64,000 nt of DNA, taken from positions 4,881,140-4,945,139 of the forward strand of contig JALPQD010000125.1 of assembly GCA_023101885.1 (NCBI GenBank), given 5' to 3'. Of this stretch, positions 1-11,625 are shown in pieces. The position numbers and the translations under genes were made by a program. Each line of letters opens with the position of its first letter. The first letter of the stretch is position 1. The notes under the pieces were generated by a model that worked only from the letters and a program-made list of their open reading frames with translations, made no database searches and was not told the origin of the DNA. Origin of the DNA: Typhlomys cinereus (lineage: Eukaryota > Chordata > Mammalia > Rodentia > Platacanthomyidae).

Positions 1-384
1 TTTTATTGCTGTAAAACAAAGCAACCCAAAATGTATTCATGTAAAATGGCAACTATTGGTAGAAATTAGATTGGAGGAAAATGGGGATGGGATAATCCTG
101 TAGCATGAAGTCCAGTCCTCAGCTGGGGAGATTCCAATGGCTGAGCAGCAGCTCAAATGAATAGGGACTAGAATAATTTATAGACTGTCCACTCATTTGT
201 CTGGCCCACAGGCTGGCTTCAGTGGAGCTGTTGAGTGGAAGAGGTACCATGACCAGGTCTCATGGAAGGGATTCTCATTGTTTTCTGAATGGAAATGTCC
301 AACCAGGAGGCACTGGGACAGTGGGAGTTTCAAGAAGGGCTAACTGGTACCGTTTTTGCCATCTAGCCTCAGAAAGCACTGACA
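1..384. other. Unique sequence, no feature seen
   Basis: AT-rich DNA at the window edge. I see no repeat, exon-like reading frame or RNA gene in it. Confidence 0.5.
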
Positions 385-590
385 ATCAGTGAAATGCTCT
401 TGCGGCATGTACAAAGCCCTGAGTTCAATCCCCAACACCGTGTAAACTAAGTATAGCAACTTGTGCTTACAGGTCCGGTGCTTGTGATGTAGAGGGAGGG
501 AAATCAGAAATTCAAAGTCATCCTCAGCTCTATGTGATCCTGCCTTAAGAAAGAAAAAAGAGCAAACAAAGCAAAAGAAACTACAGACCT
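385..590 (+). mobile_element. B4-like SINE (ID head joined to B1-like tail)
   Basis: The left half carries an ID/tRNA-like core (gcatgtacaaagccctgagt, then caatccccaacacc). The right half resembles the B1 3' part and ends in an A-rich stretch near 545-590. This ID plus B1 order is that of rodent B4 elements. It is diverged, so old. Confidence 0.6.
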
Positions 591-658
591 TCACTCCCAG
601 TTTGTTGAACATAGCAGGTCAAAGTCTGTTAATATCAAAGGGGGAACAATATATGCTC

Positions 659-1190
659 CTTTTTTATTTTTTACTTTTACAAGAATATTGAGTATTCATA
701 CCAGCTTCCATCCCTCCCTTTTCCCTTCCATCTCCTCCCTTCCCTTCACCATTCTCTGCCACTCCCTCCTACCCTTCCATCTGTGTGCTTCTATAGACCC
801 CAGGATTCACTCTGGCTTGTCTTCTTCTGTGGGTGCACAGGCCTCCGGTAGTGTATCACGTTATCTCTTCAGACCACCCCACTGATATATGCATTTCCCT
901 TCACTAATCCAGCTTTACATCCAAAAATTTCCGCTGCAAGTGTCCATTCTATGGGTGTAATAACAGCTACTTACAGAGCAGTTTGATGTACTGTCTTTCT
1001 ACCTATAAGTTTATTGGCTGTCTTCCCTATTGATCTTTTTCCTTCCTTTTTTTAAAGGTTCTTGTTCTAGTTTCCAGTAACAGGGATGAGTACTCTTCTG
1101 ACAAGTGGGGCTTGAATCCAATCAGAAAGCTGTTGGTTGTCTCCTAGATACTCATGCCACTATTACACTGGTGTAGCTCCTTTCTTATGA
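659..1190 (-). mobile_element. Old LINE-1 3' end fragment (3'UTR)
   Basis: Starts with a T-rich tract (poly(A) of the minus strand), then acaagaatattgagtattca and a long pyrimidine-rich run. It matches, segment by segment, the fragments at 4667-5875 and 59586-61665, so it is one copy of a shared old L1 3' end. It is the shortest of the three, cut at about 1190. Confidence 0.75.
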
Positions 1191-1484
1191 TGAGAGTGAA
1201 TCTGTAATCAGTCTTTAAAACAATCACAACATGCATTCATTTTTTTAACCCTAAGAATAATTTCCTTAACAATTACTTTATAAAGAAGCAGGAAATATCT
1301 AGTGTTTCATATGGAAATCAGATGTGTGTCTTGTAATTACAGTGTCAAGTGCAAATATCTTTGTATTAATTTAAAATTTATCCAAATATCTTTTAATATA
1401 CTATCTCACTTATCTATTATCTACCAATCATTTATTCAATCTGTCCATCATATATCTATTTAATCCATCTATTATCTATCGTTT
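1191..1484. repeat. AT-rich unique DNA with degenerate ATCT/ATCC repeats
   Basis: About 1400-1484 is an interrupted run of atct, atcc and atca units, a decayed tetranucleotide microsatellite next to the tail of the following SINE. The remainder is unremarkable. Confidence 0.5.
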
Positions 1485-1695
1485 ACTTTTTGCATGTATT
1501 TATTGGTGCATGTGCACACATACACCACACGTGTGCATGTGCCTGTAATGCTGACATGTAAGTGGAGGGTCAGATGACAATTTTCAACTCTGTTCTCTTC
1601 TTCCACCATGTGGACTCCAGGAATCAGACTCAATCATCAGGCTTGTGTGGGAAATGCCTTTATCTGCTGATTCATTTCTCTAGCCTGTGCGCAGG
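1485..1695 (-). mobile_element. B3-type SINE
   Basis: Read on the minus strand it begins ggctagagaaatgaatcagc, the tRNA-like head of the B2/B3 group. It then has the B3 body (a segment equivalent to 'ggactccacatggtggaaga') and ends in a GT/CA-rich tail near 1500-1545. Confidence 0.7.
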
Positions 1696-1758
1696 TATCT
1701 TAACAAATAAGTTCCTCCCAGTATTACCCAGTTCCTATATTTACACATATTAGGTTAT

Positions 1759-1773
1759 AGAAAAATGCTGGGG
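1759..1773 (+). repeat. Target-site duplication, left copy
   Basis: agaaaaatgctgggg here pairs with agaaaaatgctaggg at 2081-2095, 14 of 15 bases identical. It flanks the SINE between them. Confidence 0.9.
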
Positions 1774-1998
1774 AAGGGGCTGGAGAGGTGGCTCAGGGGT
1801 TAAGCCTCTGCCTTGTAGGCAGAAGGTCCTGAGTTCGGATCCTAGACCCCACGTATAGATGCCGGGCGGAAGCGGGGGCGGCCTGCGTTCCTGGTCCTGG
1901 TAGGGCGGAACCTGTGAATCCTGGGGCAGAGTAAACAAGGAGGATGTGGAGGCGTCCATGGTGGTTCCTGAATTCGTCCGTGGTTCTACACACACACA

Positions 1999-2039
<41 letters not shown>

Positions 2040-2080
2040 GCATATATGCACAATCGAATAAATAATAAATAATAAAAAAA
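1774..2080 (+). mobile_element. Young CA-tailed tRNA-derived SINE, copy 1
   Basis: The head matches an RNA polymerase III A box (tggctcagggg), with a B-box-like gagttcggatcc downstream. The CpG-rich body is followed by a CA microsatellite (1988-2035) and an A/T-rich tail (aataaataataaataat..). It is closely similar to 6500-6826 and has near-perfect target duplications, so it is a recent insertion of an active family. It belongs to the broad B2/B3 tRNA-derived group but is not the standard mouse B2. Confidence 0.9.
1988..2035 (+). repeat. CA dinucleotide microsatellite
   Basis: Nearly pure CA run with one interrupting cata. It is a structural part of the SINE, present at the same place in the other copies. 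Confidence 0.95.
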
Positions 2081-2095
2081 AGAAAAATGCTAGGG
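2081..2095 (+). repeat. Target-site duplication, right copy
   Basis: Partner of 1759-1773, directly after the A-rich tail of the SINE. Confidence 0.9.
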
Positions 2096-3595
2096 TGAAA
2101 AATTAATTGCTTGGGCACCTTACAAGTATTGTTTCTTGTAGGCCTCCTAATAGTCCACAGGCTGGCCCATTAGCGCTCCCACAGATGCAGTCATCATTAA
2201 CTACAGCTGTATTAGCTATTCTCTTGCAGTATAAACAGACCCAAATACAGACAATTGCTTTTGAACCAAGCTATTGTTTCATGAATATTAGAACACAAAT
2301 CAATGCTTATTGACTGAGTTTCTGTAGATTAATGTGTTAGCATTGCCGTCAACAAAATATGGCTCTTTTCTTCAAAGCAGCATGTAGGCTTAGAACAAAA
2401 GTAAGATGCACTTGAGTCTTTCAAGATATTGAACTCTTGGCTCTGAGCTAATAAGTTCCTGTCTTCAAACGCTTGAGGCTGTGAGAACAAATACTACCCT
2501 TCTGAAAGTACTTGATTCTCTGTGGACAGAAGTGGGAAGTGGCCACAGGATGATAACTGGGTACTACTTATACACAATTTAATGAGCATGCAGCATTTTT
2601 ACTGATTCTCAAAACAAACTGTGAAGCAGATCTGATCATCTCCAAATGAAAAGGGAACATGCAGATGTTAGGGGATCCCTGAAGCAGTCATGAAATTGTT
2701 ACTCTTCAGAGTAGCACAAAGGATATTTAAAGCTCCCAAACAGGACTTCTCTGGAGAATCACACCCGGCCCTTCTTAGCCAAACTAGAGAACTCGTCTCT
2801 GCTTCCATAATGTGATGAAATCTACTCCTATCTTCCACTTTGTATCAGAACAATTTTCTGCGATTGTTTCTCCTGACTGGTTGTATATAGTATTGTAACT
2901 GTCACTCACTAGGAACTGGACTTGAAAGAGCCAATGCTTGCAGAATGACTGACTGACTGACGAGTGACTAAAGTTTTTTTTAACTCTGAGCTTCTTTTGA
3001 CCAACTCATGGTACATGTCAAGAAAGAACCATTCTATCAGAACAGAGTGAAGAAAGACAGATTTTGTGGCTAGGGCACAAGGCATGTGCCAAGGGCACCT
3101 GGCAGAAAGATCAAGCAAGCATAGTTGCTGGAGCCATGTAAGTATCAGGCTCTGCTACGTCTAATCCCTTTAGGTGCTTCTTTCTTCCTCGGAGAGTTTC
3201 TCTGATGCATGCTGATTCATTCTCACTACAGACGATGGAAGAAACTTCAGTACTTTTTATTTTCTGCCTACTTTTCTCCCTTCTGTTATTCTGTCCTGAA
3301 ACTGCAACTATTCTCATTTCCTGCACCCTCAGGCTCATGTCAGTTCAGGGAGGCAGCCCTGACGTCTTCCTGGAGTCCCTTCCCTAATACCTGGCATGGA
3401 AGTCACTGCAGGCACAAGCTGAGGCGACTAGAGAACACAGTTCTCTTGATTTCTGTCTTTCTGATGTCACTGTACTTTGTCATTTGATCTCCACTATCCT
3501 TTTTTAATGAATGATCACTTCATTCATTTTAAAGTATTTCTCATATTTTAAATATTCAAAGAACAGTTTATCACTATCTTTTTAAAGAAATATTT
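2096..3595. other. Unique sequence with a possible MIR
   Basis: Mostly unremarkable AT-rich DNA. About 2565-2660 (aatgagcatgcagcattttt, then tctgatcatctcc) loosely fits the MIR consensus. Short open frames occur on both strands at 2909-3487, but none resembles a known protein. Confidence 0.4.
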
Positions 3596-3603
3596 AATTT
3601 ATT

Positions 3604-3639
<36 letters not shown>

Positions 3640-3870
3640 ATGTGTGTGTGTGTGTCAGAGGGCACTGTATATCTCTGTGGCGGACTAAGATTGACTTTGG
3701 GAATCATTCTGGATTGCTTCACTTTGGGATTTCCCAGGCTCTGCCCACCAGAGCCAGACATGCAGAAGGCTGCCTGCCTTCTCTGCCGGTGTTTTACATG
3801 GGACTTGGGATCCGAACTCAGGGCCTTCTGCCTGCGAGGCAGTCTTAAACCCTGAGACATCTCTCCAGCC
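3596..3870 (-). mobile_element. Older copy of the CA-tailed SINE
   Basis: Reverse complement starts ggctggagagatgtctcagg and continues with the same layout as 1774-2080: a 'gccctgagttcggatccc' box, a segment ending in 'gggaaatcccaaagtgaagc', then a CA run (3609-3655 as GT). More diverged than the copies at 1774 and 6500. Confidence 0.85.
3609..3655 (+). repeat. GT microsatellite
   Basis: GT run with one 'gca' interruption. It is the CA tail of the minus-strand SINE at 3596-3870. Confidence 0.95.
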
Positions 3871-3914
3871 TGATTCCACTATCTTGAAAGTCACTGTTTT
3901 GTACAGTGTGGCGT

Positions 3915-4250
3915 ATGTAAAATGCTCCCCAACCAACTCATGTGTCTGAATACCTAGTTCCTACATAGTGGCACTGTTTGGGAAGGCCGTGGATGCACAG
4001 TGTCACTGAAGGAGGTATGTCACTGGGGATGGACCTTGAGGCTGTTTTTCCCCTCTTTTTCCAGCTCTTGCTCCTGTTGTCACTCACTGCCGTCTGAGGG
4101 CTGTGAGCCGGCATCCTGCTTCCGATGCCACGCTTGCCACTATGTGATGGGCTCTCTCCCCTTTGAAACTATTAGCCAAAGAAATAACCCTGTTCCCTTA
4201 AGCTGCTTGGGTCAGAGAACTTTGCAACAATAACTAAATAGTAAGTGGAA
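3915..4250 (+). mobile_element. MaLR-type solo LTR, diverged
   Basis: Contains the sequence pattern of rodent MaLR LTRs: 'aactcatgtgtctgaatacc' near the left end, 'ggcactgtttgggaaggcc', then near the right end 'gaaataaccctgttccctta' with a degenerate poly(A) signal and 'gcaacaataactaaatagta'. No internal region is attached. Confidence 0.6.
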
Positions 4251-4257
4251 CATACAG

Positions 4258-4375
4258 TTTTTTTCTTTAGTGTCTTGAGGTAGAGTTTCCCTAAGAAGCT
4301 CAGGTTGATCTGAACTGTTGATCCTTATCTCTCAGACACCTGTGTGCTAAGATAACAGGCATGGATTATCATAAT
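4258..4375 (-). mobile_element. B1-type SINE remnant
   Basis: T-rich start, then a degenerate 'ttgaggtagagtttccc..aagctcaggttgatctgaac..ttgatcc' which is the antisense pattern of a 7SL-derived B1. Old and worn. Confidence 0.55.
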
Positions 4376-4666
4376 AGGCTGATACAGAAAGATAAATTAT
4401 TCTCTGACCCATTCCTTATACTCCACAAGGCCAGATCAAGAGTCTAAGGAAATTTGTAACAATCCAGTTCTTTTTGTAGCTGACAGAGTATACTAACATG
4501 GCATAGATCAGCAAACCAGATAGTGAGCAGGGCTGAAGTTGAAGGATTTGGAAAGACCTATTTTGAGGACAGTAGTGTGCATAAGATGGGACCAGCACGA
4601 GAGTGCCAGTATCCTCAAGATTCTGATGTCACCAATCCCCATAGCTGGCTAGTCTGAGGATGATTA
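4376..4666. other. Unique sequence
   Basis: Nothing recognised. Confidence 0.4.
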
Positions 4667-5875
4667 ACTGTTTTTTTTTATACTTTACAAGCATATTGGG
4701 GATTCATCCCAGCTTCTCTCCTTCCCTCTTTCCTTCCCTCCCCTCCCTTCTTTCCACCATTCTCTCCCACTTCCTCCCTCCCTTCTATCTGTGTGCTTCT
4801 ATGGATCCAGGTTCACTCTGACCTGTGTACTTCTGTGGGTGCTCAGGTCTCCATGGTGTATCAAGTGACCTCTCTTCAGGCCACCTCACTGATATGTGCA
4901 TTTCCCTTCACTCAGCTTTAAACCCAAAGGGTTCCACTGTAAGTGTCCATTCTGTGGGTATAATAACAGCTACCAACAGAGTACTTTGATGTACTGTCTT
5001 CCTGTCTACAGGTTTATTGGATGTCTTCCCTATTGAGGACCACTTTTTAAAAAAAATTCTTGTTCTGGTTTCCAGTAACAGGGACGCGTACCCTTTTGAG
5101 AAGTGGGTATTGAATTTAATCAGAAAGCTGTTGGTTATCTCCTTATATTCATGCCTCTTATTACACTGGTGGCCACCTGTTGATTTATATTGCAAATTAG
5201 AGATTGCATGTCATTGATGGGGCTTGTGATTATTTCTTTCCCCAGTAGCTTCTACAGTATTCTTTGTTACTGTGTTAGCTATACAGCAAGGAGAAAGTCC
5301 ACAGACCAATTCCAGTTGATATATTTTGCTCATGTACTATGATCATTTGTATTGCATCGTCACTAATAGGGTCTGACTGGTGTTTTTTTGGAGAGCAACC
5401 AAGAGCAATGGCAAAAGACTAAAATGTTTGGGGACCTTTACAATCTCTCTAACCAACATTTTATCAAGAAGTACTGCATTCCTGTTACTTCTAGTATAAT
5501 TTTGTCCCTGACTTCTAAGTGGATCAGCTCAAGGCTTCCCCCTCCCCATTTTCTTCATTTTATGCTCCTCTGCATAGGGACTACCCATTCTTGTTCCTTT
5601 CTTTAAAAAAAAAAACATTTTTTACATATTAATAGCATAGGATGTTCCTTTGGGGTTACATTCCACAATCTTTGGGTTTTATGTCAGTCTGTTCCTCCTA
5701 TCTCTCCTGTTCCTCCTATCTCTCATCCCCTCATTCCCTGATATGTATTTTTCCCATTTATTCCCTCCCTCCCTTTTGTCCTGGTATCCTAAATCTCTGC
5801 TTTAAAAGGTTTCACCGTAACTATCCCTTCCCACCTTTCCACTCATAGGTCTTCTTCAAATTTTCTGGCTCTTAT
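4667..5875 (-). mobile_element. Old LINE-1 3' end fragment
   Basis: A T-rich start (4671-4680), 'acaagcatattggggattca' and a pyrimidine-rich stretch are followed by the same succession of segments as 59586-61665. These include 'taataacagctaccaacaga', 'ggtttattggatgtcttccc' and a terminal pyrimidine-rich part at 5640-5860. No open ORF2 remains, so this is mostly 3'UTR-like sequence. A near-exact 18-bp tandem (tgttcctcctatctctcc / ..ctca) sits at about 5690-5726. Confidence 0.7.
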
Positions 5876-6483
5876 AGTAATTAGCTGCTTTTATATCTTC
5901 AGTTACTTAAAAACATGAAATTATTATGGTAGAAAATGAGGCTATTTATGTTAAGTTAATCAGATATCTTTTTTTTTGTTCCATCATAAATGTAGAATAA
6001 GATGAATAGTTTATCTTTTGTGCCAGTGTTTATTTGATTTCCAGAGTGGCTATTCTGCAGTGCTATGAAGAGAAATTGTCACACTTACAATCAATGTGAT
6101 ACTTTCATGATCTATATGCAGCTGTAAGGAACAATTCTCATTAACTAGAATAAATGAAGGTGTTAAGAGAGTAAGACAAAGGAGGCTGTGCTTTGAGGGC
6201 TGGGATCTCAATAGCATAATAGAAAAATAATTACTGGCAAAGTTCTACTGACAGAGGAAAACTATCCCAGATTTACATGATGTGTTCCAAATGAATTGTT
6301 GATTTGGGGATAAAATATCTCCTCACTTTCTGTACAATTCTAGCATTACCAACAATCATGGAAAGTACAAGGAACACCTGAACAATTATAAACACAAATA
6401 AATGAGTGTCATTTTCTATGCTTTATCTGTTCTTATGCCTCATAGATGTATACTCTATTCTTTGTTTATGCTTACAATTCTGT
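5876..6483. other. Unique sequence
   Basis: AT-rich, no repeat or exon-like frame recognised. Confidence 0.4.
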
Positions 6484-6499
6484 AAAAGAAGGATGCTCT
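6484..6499 (+). repeat. Target-site duplication, left copy
   Basis: aaaagaaggatgctct, repeated exactly at 6827-6842. Confidence 0.92.
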
Positions 6500-6699
6500 G
6501 GGCTGGAGAGGTGGCTCAGGGGTTAAGCCTCTGCCTTGCAGGAGGAAGGTCCTGAGTTCGGATCCCAGATCCCACGTATAGACGCCAGGCGGAAGCGGGG
6601 GCGGCCTGCGCTTCTGGTCCTGGTAGGGCGGAGCCTGTGAATCCCAGGGCAGAAGAAGGTGGAGGCGTCTATGGTGGTTCCCGAATTTGTCCGTGGTTC

Positions 6700-6745
<46 letters not shown>

Positions 6746-6826
6746 TACGCACACACACAATTGAATAAATAATTTTAAAAAAATTAAAAAAAATAAAAAA
6801 TAAAAAAAATAAAAAAAATAATAAAA
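6500..6826 (+). mobile_element. Young CA-tailed tRNA-derived SINE, copy 2
   Basis: Head gggctggagaggtggctcag with the same A-box-like motif as copy 1, a B-box-like gagttcggatccc, a CpG-rich body (cggaagcgggggcggcctgc), a CA run (6701-6759) and a long A-rich tail of (A)nT units (6770-6826). An exact 16-bp target duplication and retained CpG sites indicate a recent insertion by LINE-1 machinery. Compared with copy 1 it has a short internal deletion before the 'gtggaggcgtc' segment. Confidence 0.93.
6701..6759 (+). repeat. CA microsatellite
   Basis: CA run with 'ata' interruptions, part of the SINE at 6500-6826. Confidence 0.95.
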
Positions 6827-6842
6827 AAAAGAAGGATGCTCT
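6827..6842 (+). repeat. Target-site duplication, right copy
   Basis: Exact partner of 6484-6499. Confidence 0.92.
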
Positions 6843-8959
6843 ACTCACATGTTATATGTCACACGTGAGATCTGGAAACTGGTCCCTTCTCTCTGAAATG
6901 AGTTGTTCAGTTATCTCTTGCTGTCATGGAACAGAGGAGTACAGAAACCAGGAGACTGAATTGAATATCCAAACAGTTTTACTGACATACTGAAGAGCAA
7001 GTTAAAAGCAAAATTAGAGGAGTAAAGTAAAAAAAAAAGGAGGTTGGGTTGGTTTTCTAGCTCATGGTTGTGTCCTGGGTGATTGGAAAGTACTTGTGCC
7101 AGCAGATTGTTGGTCTTGGAAATGGCTGGATGCCATTCTGTGGTGTACCTCACACAGAGCAATGAGAACTTTAGGGTATACACAACTTGGCATGAAGTTG
7201 GATGCTTCTTGTAGACATAGTGGTATAACAGACACTATTCTGGGCATTCTAGGGGAGGTCAGCCAGAGAGATCAGGCACCTTCAGTCTAGTTTACGTTCT
7301 GCATGACAAATGGCACAGAAGGCCAGCAGGCACTTGGTTGCTTAGAAAAGAGAAAGCAGGCATCCTGGGGGAAGGGCAGTGCAAATTCAAGATGGTTCTG
7401 GAGAGCTTGGGAGTGTGTTGTTTTTTATAAGCTCAGAGGTGTTCATTAGAAAGGTGTCAAATGGGGAACATTTCCCATTTGATCCATCCTACCTTGTGTG
7501 ATGGTTCAATCATATAACAAAATGTTGACTTGAAACTTTGGGACAAGCTCAGTGATCCCACTTTTCCCTTACATTTCCCTTACTGGTCTGAGAATGTACA
7601 GAAAGTGAGTAAAATGTCATGTCGTGCTTGCTTGGGGCTTTGTTATGGCAATGATTTTAAAGATCCGGGAGGGTTGAGTCTCTTTCCTTTCTGATTAATC
7701 AAGAGGGATGAGCAGTTTGACTCACTGACAAAAAGGTTGGGATAGTGTAAGGAGTGAGGTGACCACCGTTCCTGATCTCTAACTTACTGTCTACTAATCT
7801 CTTCTCACTGGGAGAGGCACCATTTTGAAAGAAAATGGGGGAGATTTATAAAGTAAAAGTGTCCAGATGACAGAGCTGTTAATATCCACTACATTTTTTT
7901 TTTTAAAACCAGTCCATGTGGGCATGGAGAACCACATCTGTGTTAGCATACAGCACAAGGCGTGCTCTTTTTGACAGGTGCTCATTTAGGGCATTATAAT
8001 GTTTATGACTAGCATTGGCAGTATTCATTTCCTCATCACAGGAAATGTTAAATTCCCCAGCACGAGGTCCTTACCAAGGACTTGGACTCTGAGTGGATCT
8101 GATGGATGGCTGGTGTCGCTATCAGACCTCACAGGCTGTGGCCAAGTTCTTGTTTATGCTTCAGTCAAAGTCTATGCATTTGCTGTAGAGTAAGGACACA
8201 ATTTAAATGGAATGAAATTCAGTCCCAAAAAGTGAAGGGTGCTGAAGTAAGCAACATGATTAATGACTTTTACTCTTTAAGTATATGAAATGTGCCAAAT
8301 GAAAGTTATTGAATATTAAAATACTTTATATATTTATAATAAATGCTCATGTAAGTCCTATAAGAAGTGAGAGTTCAGTCGTTGACAGACCTCAAATGTC
8401 TAAGCATTCTGAAAAATTTCCCAGGACAGATATATTGGGAATATATCACACAGTCCCTCAAATATATCCTATTTATAAATTCTCTCTGTATATTACTTAT
8501 TCAACAATGAATTATTTGGCTTCTATTTTTGCACAATATTGGGGATTAAAAATCTGAATAAGATACTCCACTTGTTTCATGTTCTGGCAATACGTGACTG
8601 GAGTGGTAATTTTTGTTAGTTATATAGATTTTGAAATCACATTAGCCACATTGATTGGAGTCATAGAAAAGAAAAGGAGAGGGCCTAAGTTGTTGTGTGA
8701 ATTGCAGGTTGTCTTTGTAGAGGCAATCCCAAGGTAGGTCTAAGAAAGCAAAGGATTAAAAGCATCTGTTTTACCAACAAATTACATTCTGATTGTCTGC
8801 TTTCAGGAGAAGGCGCAGAATGCAGCCAGAACCATCTTTCTCTGTCTAAACTCTTTTTCCCAGGTGGTGAAGATCATTTGTAGGTTAAGCCTGGGACATA
8901 GGTACTTTCACATGCCTGGTACCCAACCTTCCCTTTAAAGGATGCTAGATAGATACCGG
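6843..8959. other. Unique sequence
   Basis: About 2 kb without a recognised repeat or reading frame. Short A and T homopolymers occur at 7028-7038 and 7893-7904. Overlapping short frames near 6911-7290 resemble nothing I know. Confidence 0.4.
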
Positions 8960-9085
8960 TTTATGTCCTAGTTGCAGACAACAGCAAGGACAACAAGACT
9001 GGCAAGTAAGAAATTTGTCCATTGTCACCCAGCTACCAAGTGTCAGAGTGAGGAATCAGCTTGCTTTTGTACCCAAAGCCAAGTA
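8960..9085 (+). mobile_element. MIR SINE
   Basis: Fits the MIR pattern 'cattgtcacccagctaccaa', 'gtgtcagagtgaggaatcagc', 'cccaaagcc' in order. It is an ancient mammal-wide SINE that predates the rodent elements around it. Confidence 0.7.
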
Positions 9086-9479
9086 ATCACATGAACCACA
9101 TTAAAGTTTTCTCAGGTGGGTAAATTCCAGTGTGGCACTGCAATGTTGGGAGCAGAAAACAAGTGTACTACCCATGAAAGGAAGTAGAAGCAGCATGCCC
9201 ACTTTCTCAGTTCTTGCTTAGAAATTTTGGAAAGGGGGAAATAGTTCTTCAGTGACTGGTATCAGAGAAGCCTTTTGGTCCTCCATCCTCATTACTTCCC
9301 AACAAAGTGGCAAATACCACGTCTTACCTCCGTAACTGAGGAAACCAGGTCTTCAGGTATGGAAGCAATTTCTTTTTCATAACCATGCTTTCTTGGTTAC
9401 TCTTTAGATGCTGATATGAATACATGGTCCAAACAATTTCAGGAAATGAGTTTTTCACTTCTCCTCATGGTTTTAGATA
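9086..9479. other. Unique sequence
   Basis: Nothing recognised. Confidence 0.35.
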
Positions 9480-9574
9480 GTAATCTATTATTACGGTAGG
9501 AGAGCTGCTCATAACAATATCAGGAGCTGAAAGAACTAACCATACCATATTTATTGGAAGGACTGATAAGAGAC

Positions 9575-9614
<40 letters not shown>

Positions 9615-9810
9615 CTCTATCTTGCCAGCCTGCTAAATTGCAGTCAGATTTCTCTCTATCTTATCTGACTGCCAGGACAATGGGCCCACCTTGTTTTCCC
9701 ACATCAATTAGATAATCTCTACAGGCTTGCTTGGAGGCTTCTTTAATTAAATAATTCTTGATATGTGTGCCTAAAGATTCAGTTCTTAATTGCCAAGTTG
9801 ACCTCTGTAA
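9480..9810 (-). mobile_element. Possible LTR-like repeat of the 'caacttg' family
   Basis: On the minus strand it starts near 'aggtcaacttggcaattaag' and contains 'gattatctaattgatgtggg' and 'aaggtgggcccattgtcctg'. That order is shared with the copies at 13950-14360 and 57534-57955. An AG run interrupts it. Family membership is tentative because it is strongly diverged. Confidence 0.45.
9571..9615 (+). repeat. AG microsatellite
   Basis: (AG)n with one AAAG interruption. Confidence 0.95.
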
Positions 9811-9943
9811 TACACGTATCTTTCAATTGTTCTGTTTATTATCTGTTTTTCATTTCTGCAGTTGGGCATTTATTTGGGTCACACAATCTTCCAGTGTTTT
9901 TTACTCTCTGACATCTTAGGAGGCCGGGAAGGACAGAGAACAA

Positions 9944-9990
9944 GAATGCAAAAAAAAAAAAAAAAAAAGAAGAAGAAAAAAGAGGAGAAC
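9944..9990 (+). repeat. A-rich tract with GAA units
   Basis: About 19 A residues followed by gaagaagaaaaaagagg. It could be the tail of an unrecognisable retroposon to its left. Confidence 0.7.
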
Positions 9991-11542
9991 TAATTGAACA
10001 TGTGTGTAAGTGGCACAGTCAGAGGGCAATGAAGTTGGAGGAGGAGAAAAAATGGTGTGTGGGGTGACTTTCACATGTGTGTGCATTTCATGTGCTACGG
10101 TTTCTCTCTATTTATGTCTTTTCCTCACCTCTTGGATTATTGTTTCTATCTGTATGTTTCATGTGTAGATATAAGTACAGGGAAGTTCCTAAAATTACAC
10201 TTTGAGACCAGAAAAATGACTTTAACTTGCATGTTTACATAGCATATTATCATAGTGATTAAGTCCTAAAATTAAACTTCCAGAAAGGGCTTTTTATACA
10301 CTACTTTATCATGGCTTATTGCTTGGTGAATATTGCTTCTAATGGATTGGACCCCCTGCCCACAGTACCTTTTTAGTAGGGAGCTCAAATTATTCCCTTG
10401 GGTGACTGCTTAACAGCACACAGGTTAAGGGCGGACAGGTGGCTTTTGAGCTCTGCCTCTTGTATGATTATGTGAGATTAGCAAGTTTTTTCTCCTCTTT
10501 CAATTTATAAACTGGCCAGAAAGTGGCAGGGCTTTTACCACACTGAGATAATTGCAGAAATGTGTAATATGAGGGCCAATGTGGACTCTCACGTACCATG
10601 AGAGGTCAGAAACTCCTGGCTCTGTCATGTCTTCCTCCTTGTGGGGCTGGTCTCACCCGCATTGCTTCAGCAAAGTGGAGGATTTACCCAGTTTCCCAGT
10701 GGACTCTTATCACATTATCTTCAAGCTGCCATAGCTACTGTTTTGGAGGCTTGTTGTATTAACCCAAGTTGATGGAAACGAAGCTTAATCTGTGTCTCTA
10801 CCTCAGGCCACCAGAAGCTGGGTCCAATAGCTGTAAACAGACAAGTAAGAAAGAAGTAAGATGATTCTCCTTTATTCTTATCTACAGCTTACCTCCCATC
10901 CTGACTGAAAATAGATATTCCCTTCTCCTTGCAGAAAGTCTTTCTAGCACCCATGCTATGACTACCTATATCAGCTGTCGGGGCATTTGATTTAGTTTTA
11001 CTCATTTCTCTTAATTTTTTTCTCTTTCACCCCATGATCTCATTTTATATTTTTAACTTTCCTAGTCAACTCTGGAAAGCAGAAACTTCAGACCTAGCAC
11101 TGATCTTCCTTTGACTCCGGCTCAACTTGCACCCACTAATCTGAGGGAGCATTGTATTCTTTATTTACCCCAAGATTACCCCAAGATGCCCAAACATTAC
11201 ATACTTTTCTTACTTGAAATTTAGTGTCATAACTCTGATGTAACAGTTCATTTCATGGGGAGAAGCTTTGATGGGCGCCACTTGCACAAGAAGCTAAGTG
11301 TCCCTATATTGCTTTGGGGTAGATTTTTTTTTTTTTTTTTTTTTACTTACTGCATGAAGTAAAGTGCTGGTGCCTCTTCTGGCTCCCTCATATATATATT
11401 TTTTAAAGACTTCATTTTAAGACATGACTTGATGAGCTTCTTTTTTCTGTCTCCATTTACAAAGTGAAGCTGATTCTCCTGGTTAGTTTCTTGAAAGGAT
11501 TTAAGAATCATTGTGTCTGTATTTGTCAAAACAGGTAACAGT
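9991..11542. other. Unique sequence
   Basis: No repeat recognised apart from a T homopolymer at about 11324-11344. No exon-like frame. Confidence 0.4.
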
Positions 11543-11625
11543 GGGCTGGGGATGTGGCAAAGTAATTGTTAAAAAGTACAAGTTCTGGGCTTGACCCCCT
11601 GCACAGGGATGAAAAAGGTGGATCA
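11543..11625 (+). mobile_element. ID-like SINE remnant
   Basis: gggctggggatgtggcaaag followed by a degenerate tRNA-like core (aagttctgggcttgaccccc) and a weak A-rich end. This is the ID/B4 head pattern. Confidence 0.55.

Noticed and set aside
1774..2080. tRNA gene because of A- and B-box-like motifs (also at 6500 and 29867)
   Set aside because: No cloverleaf with a proper acceptor stem is apparent; these are tRNA-derived SINE heads followed by SINE bodies and A tails.
1750..2118. Minus-strand frames with long Cys-Val repeats, also at 3603-3860, 6455-6760, 29885-30215 and 44323-44517
   Set aside because: These are translations of CA/GT microsatellites inside SINEs and have no coding meaning.
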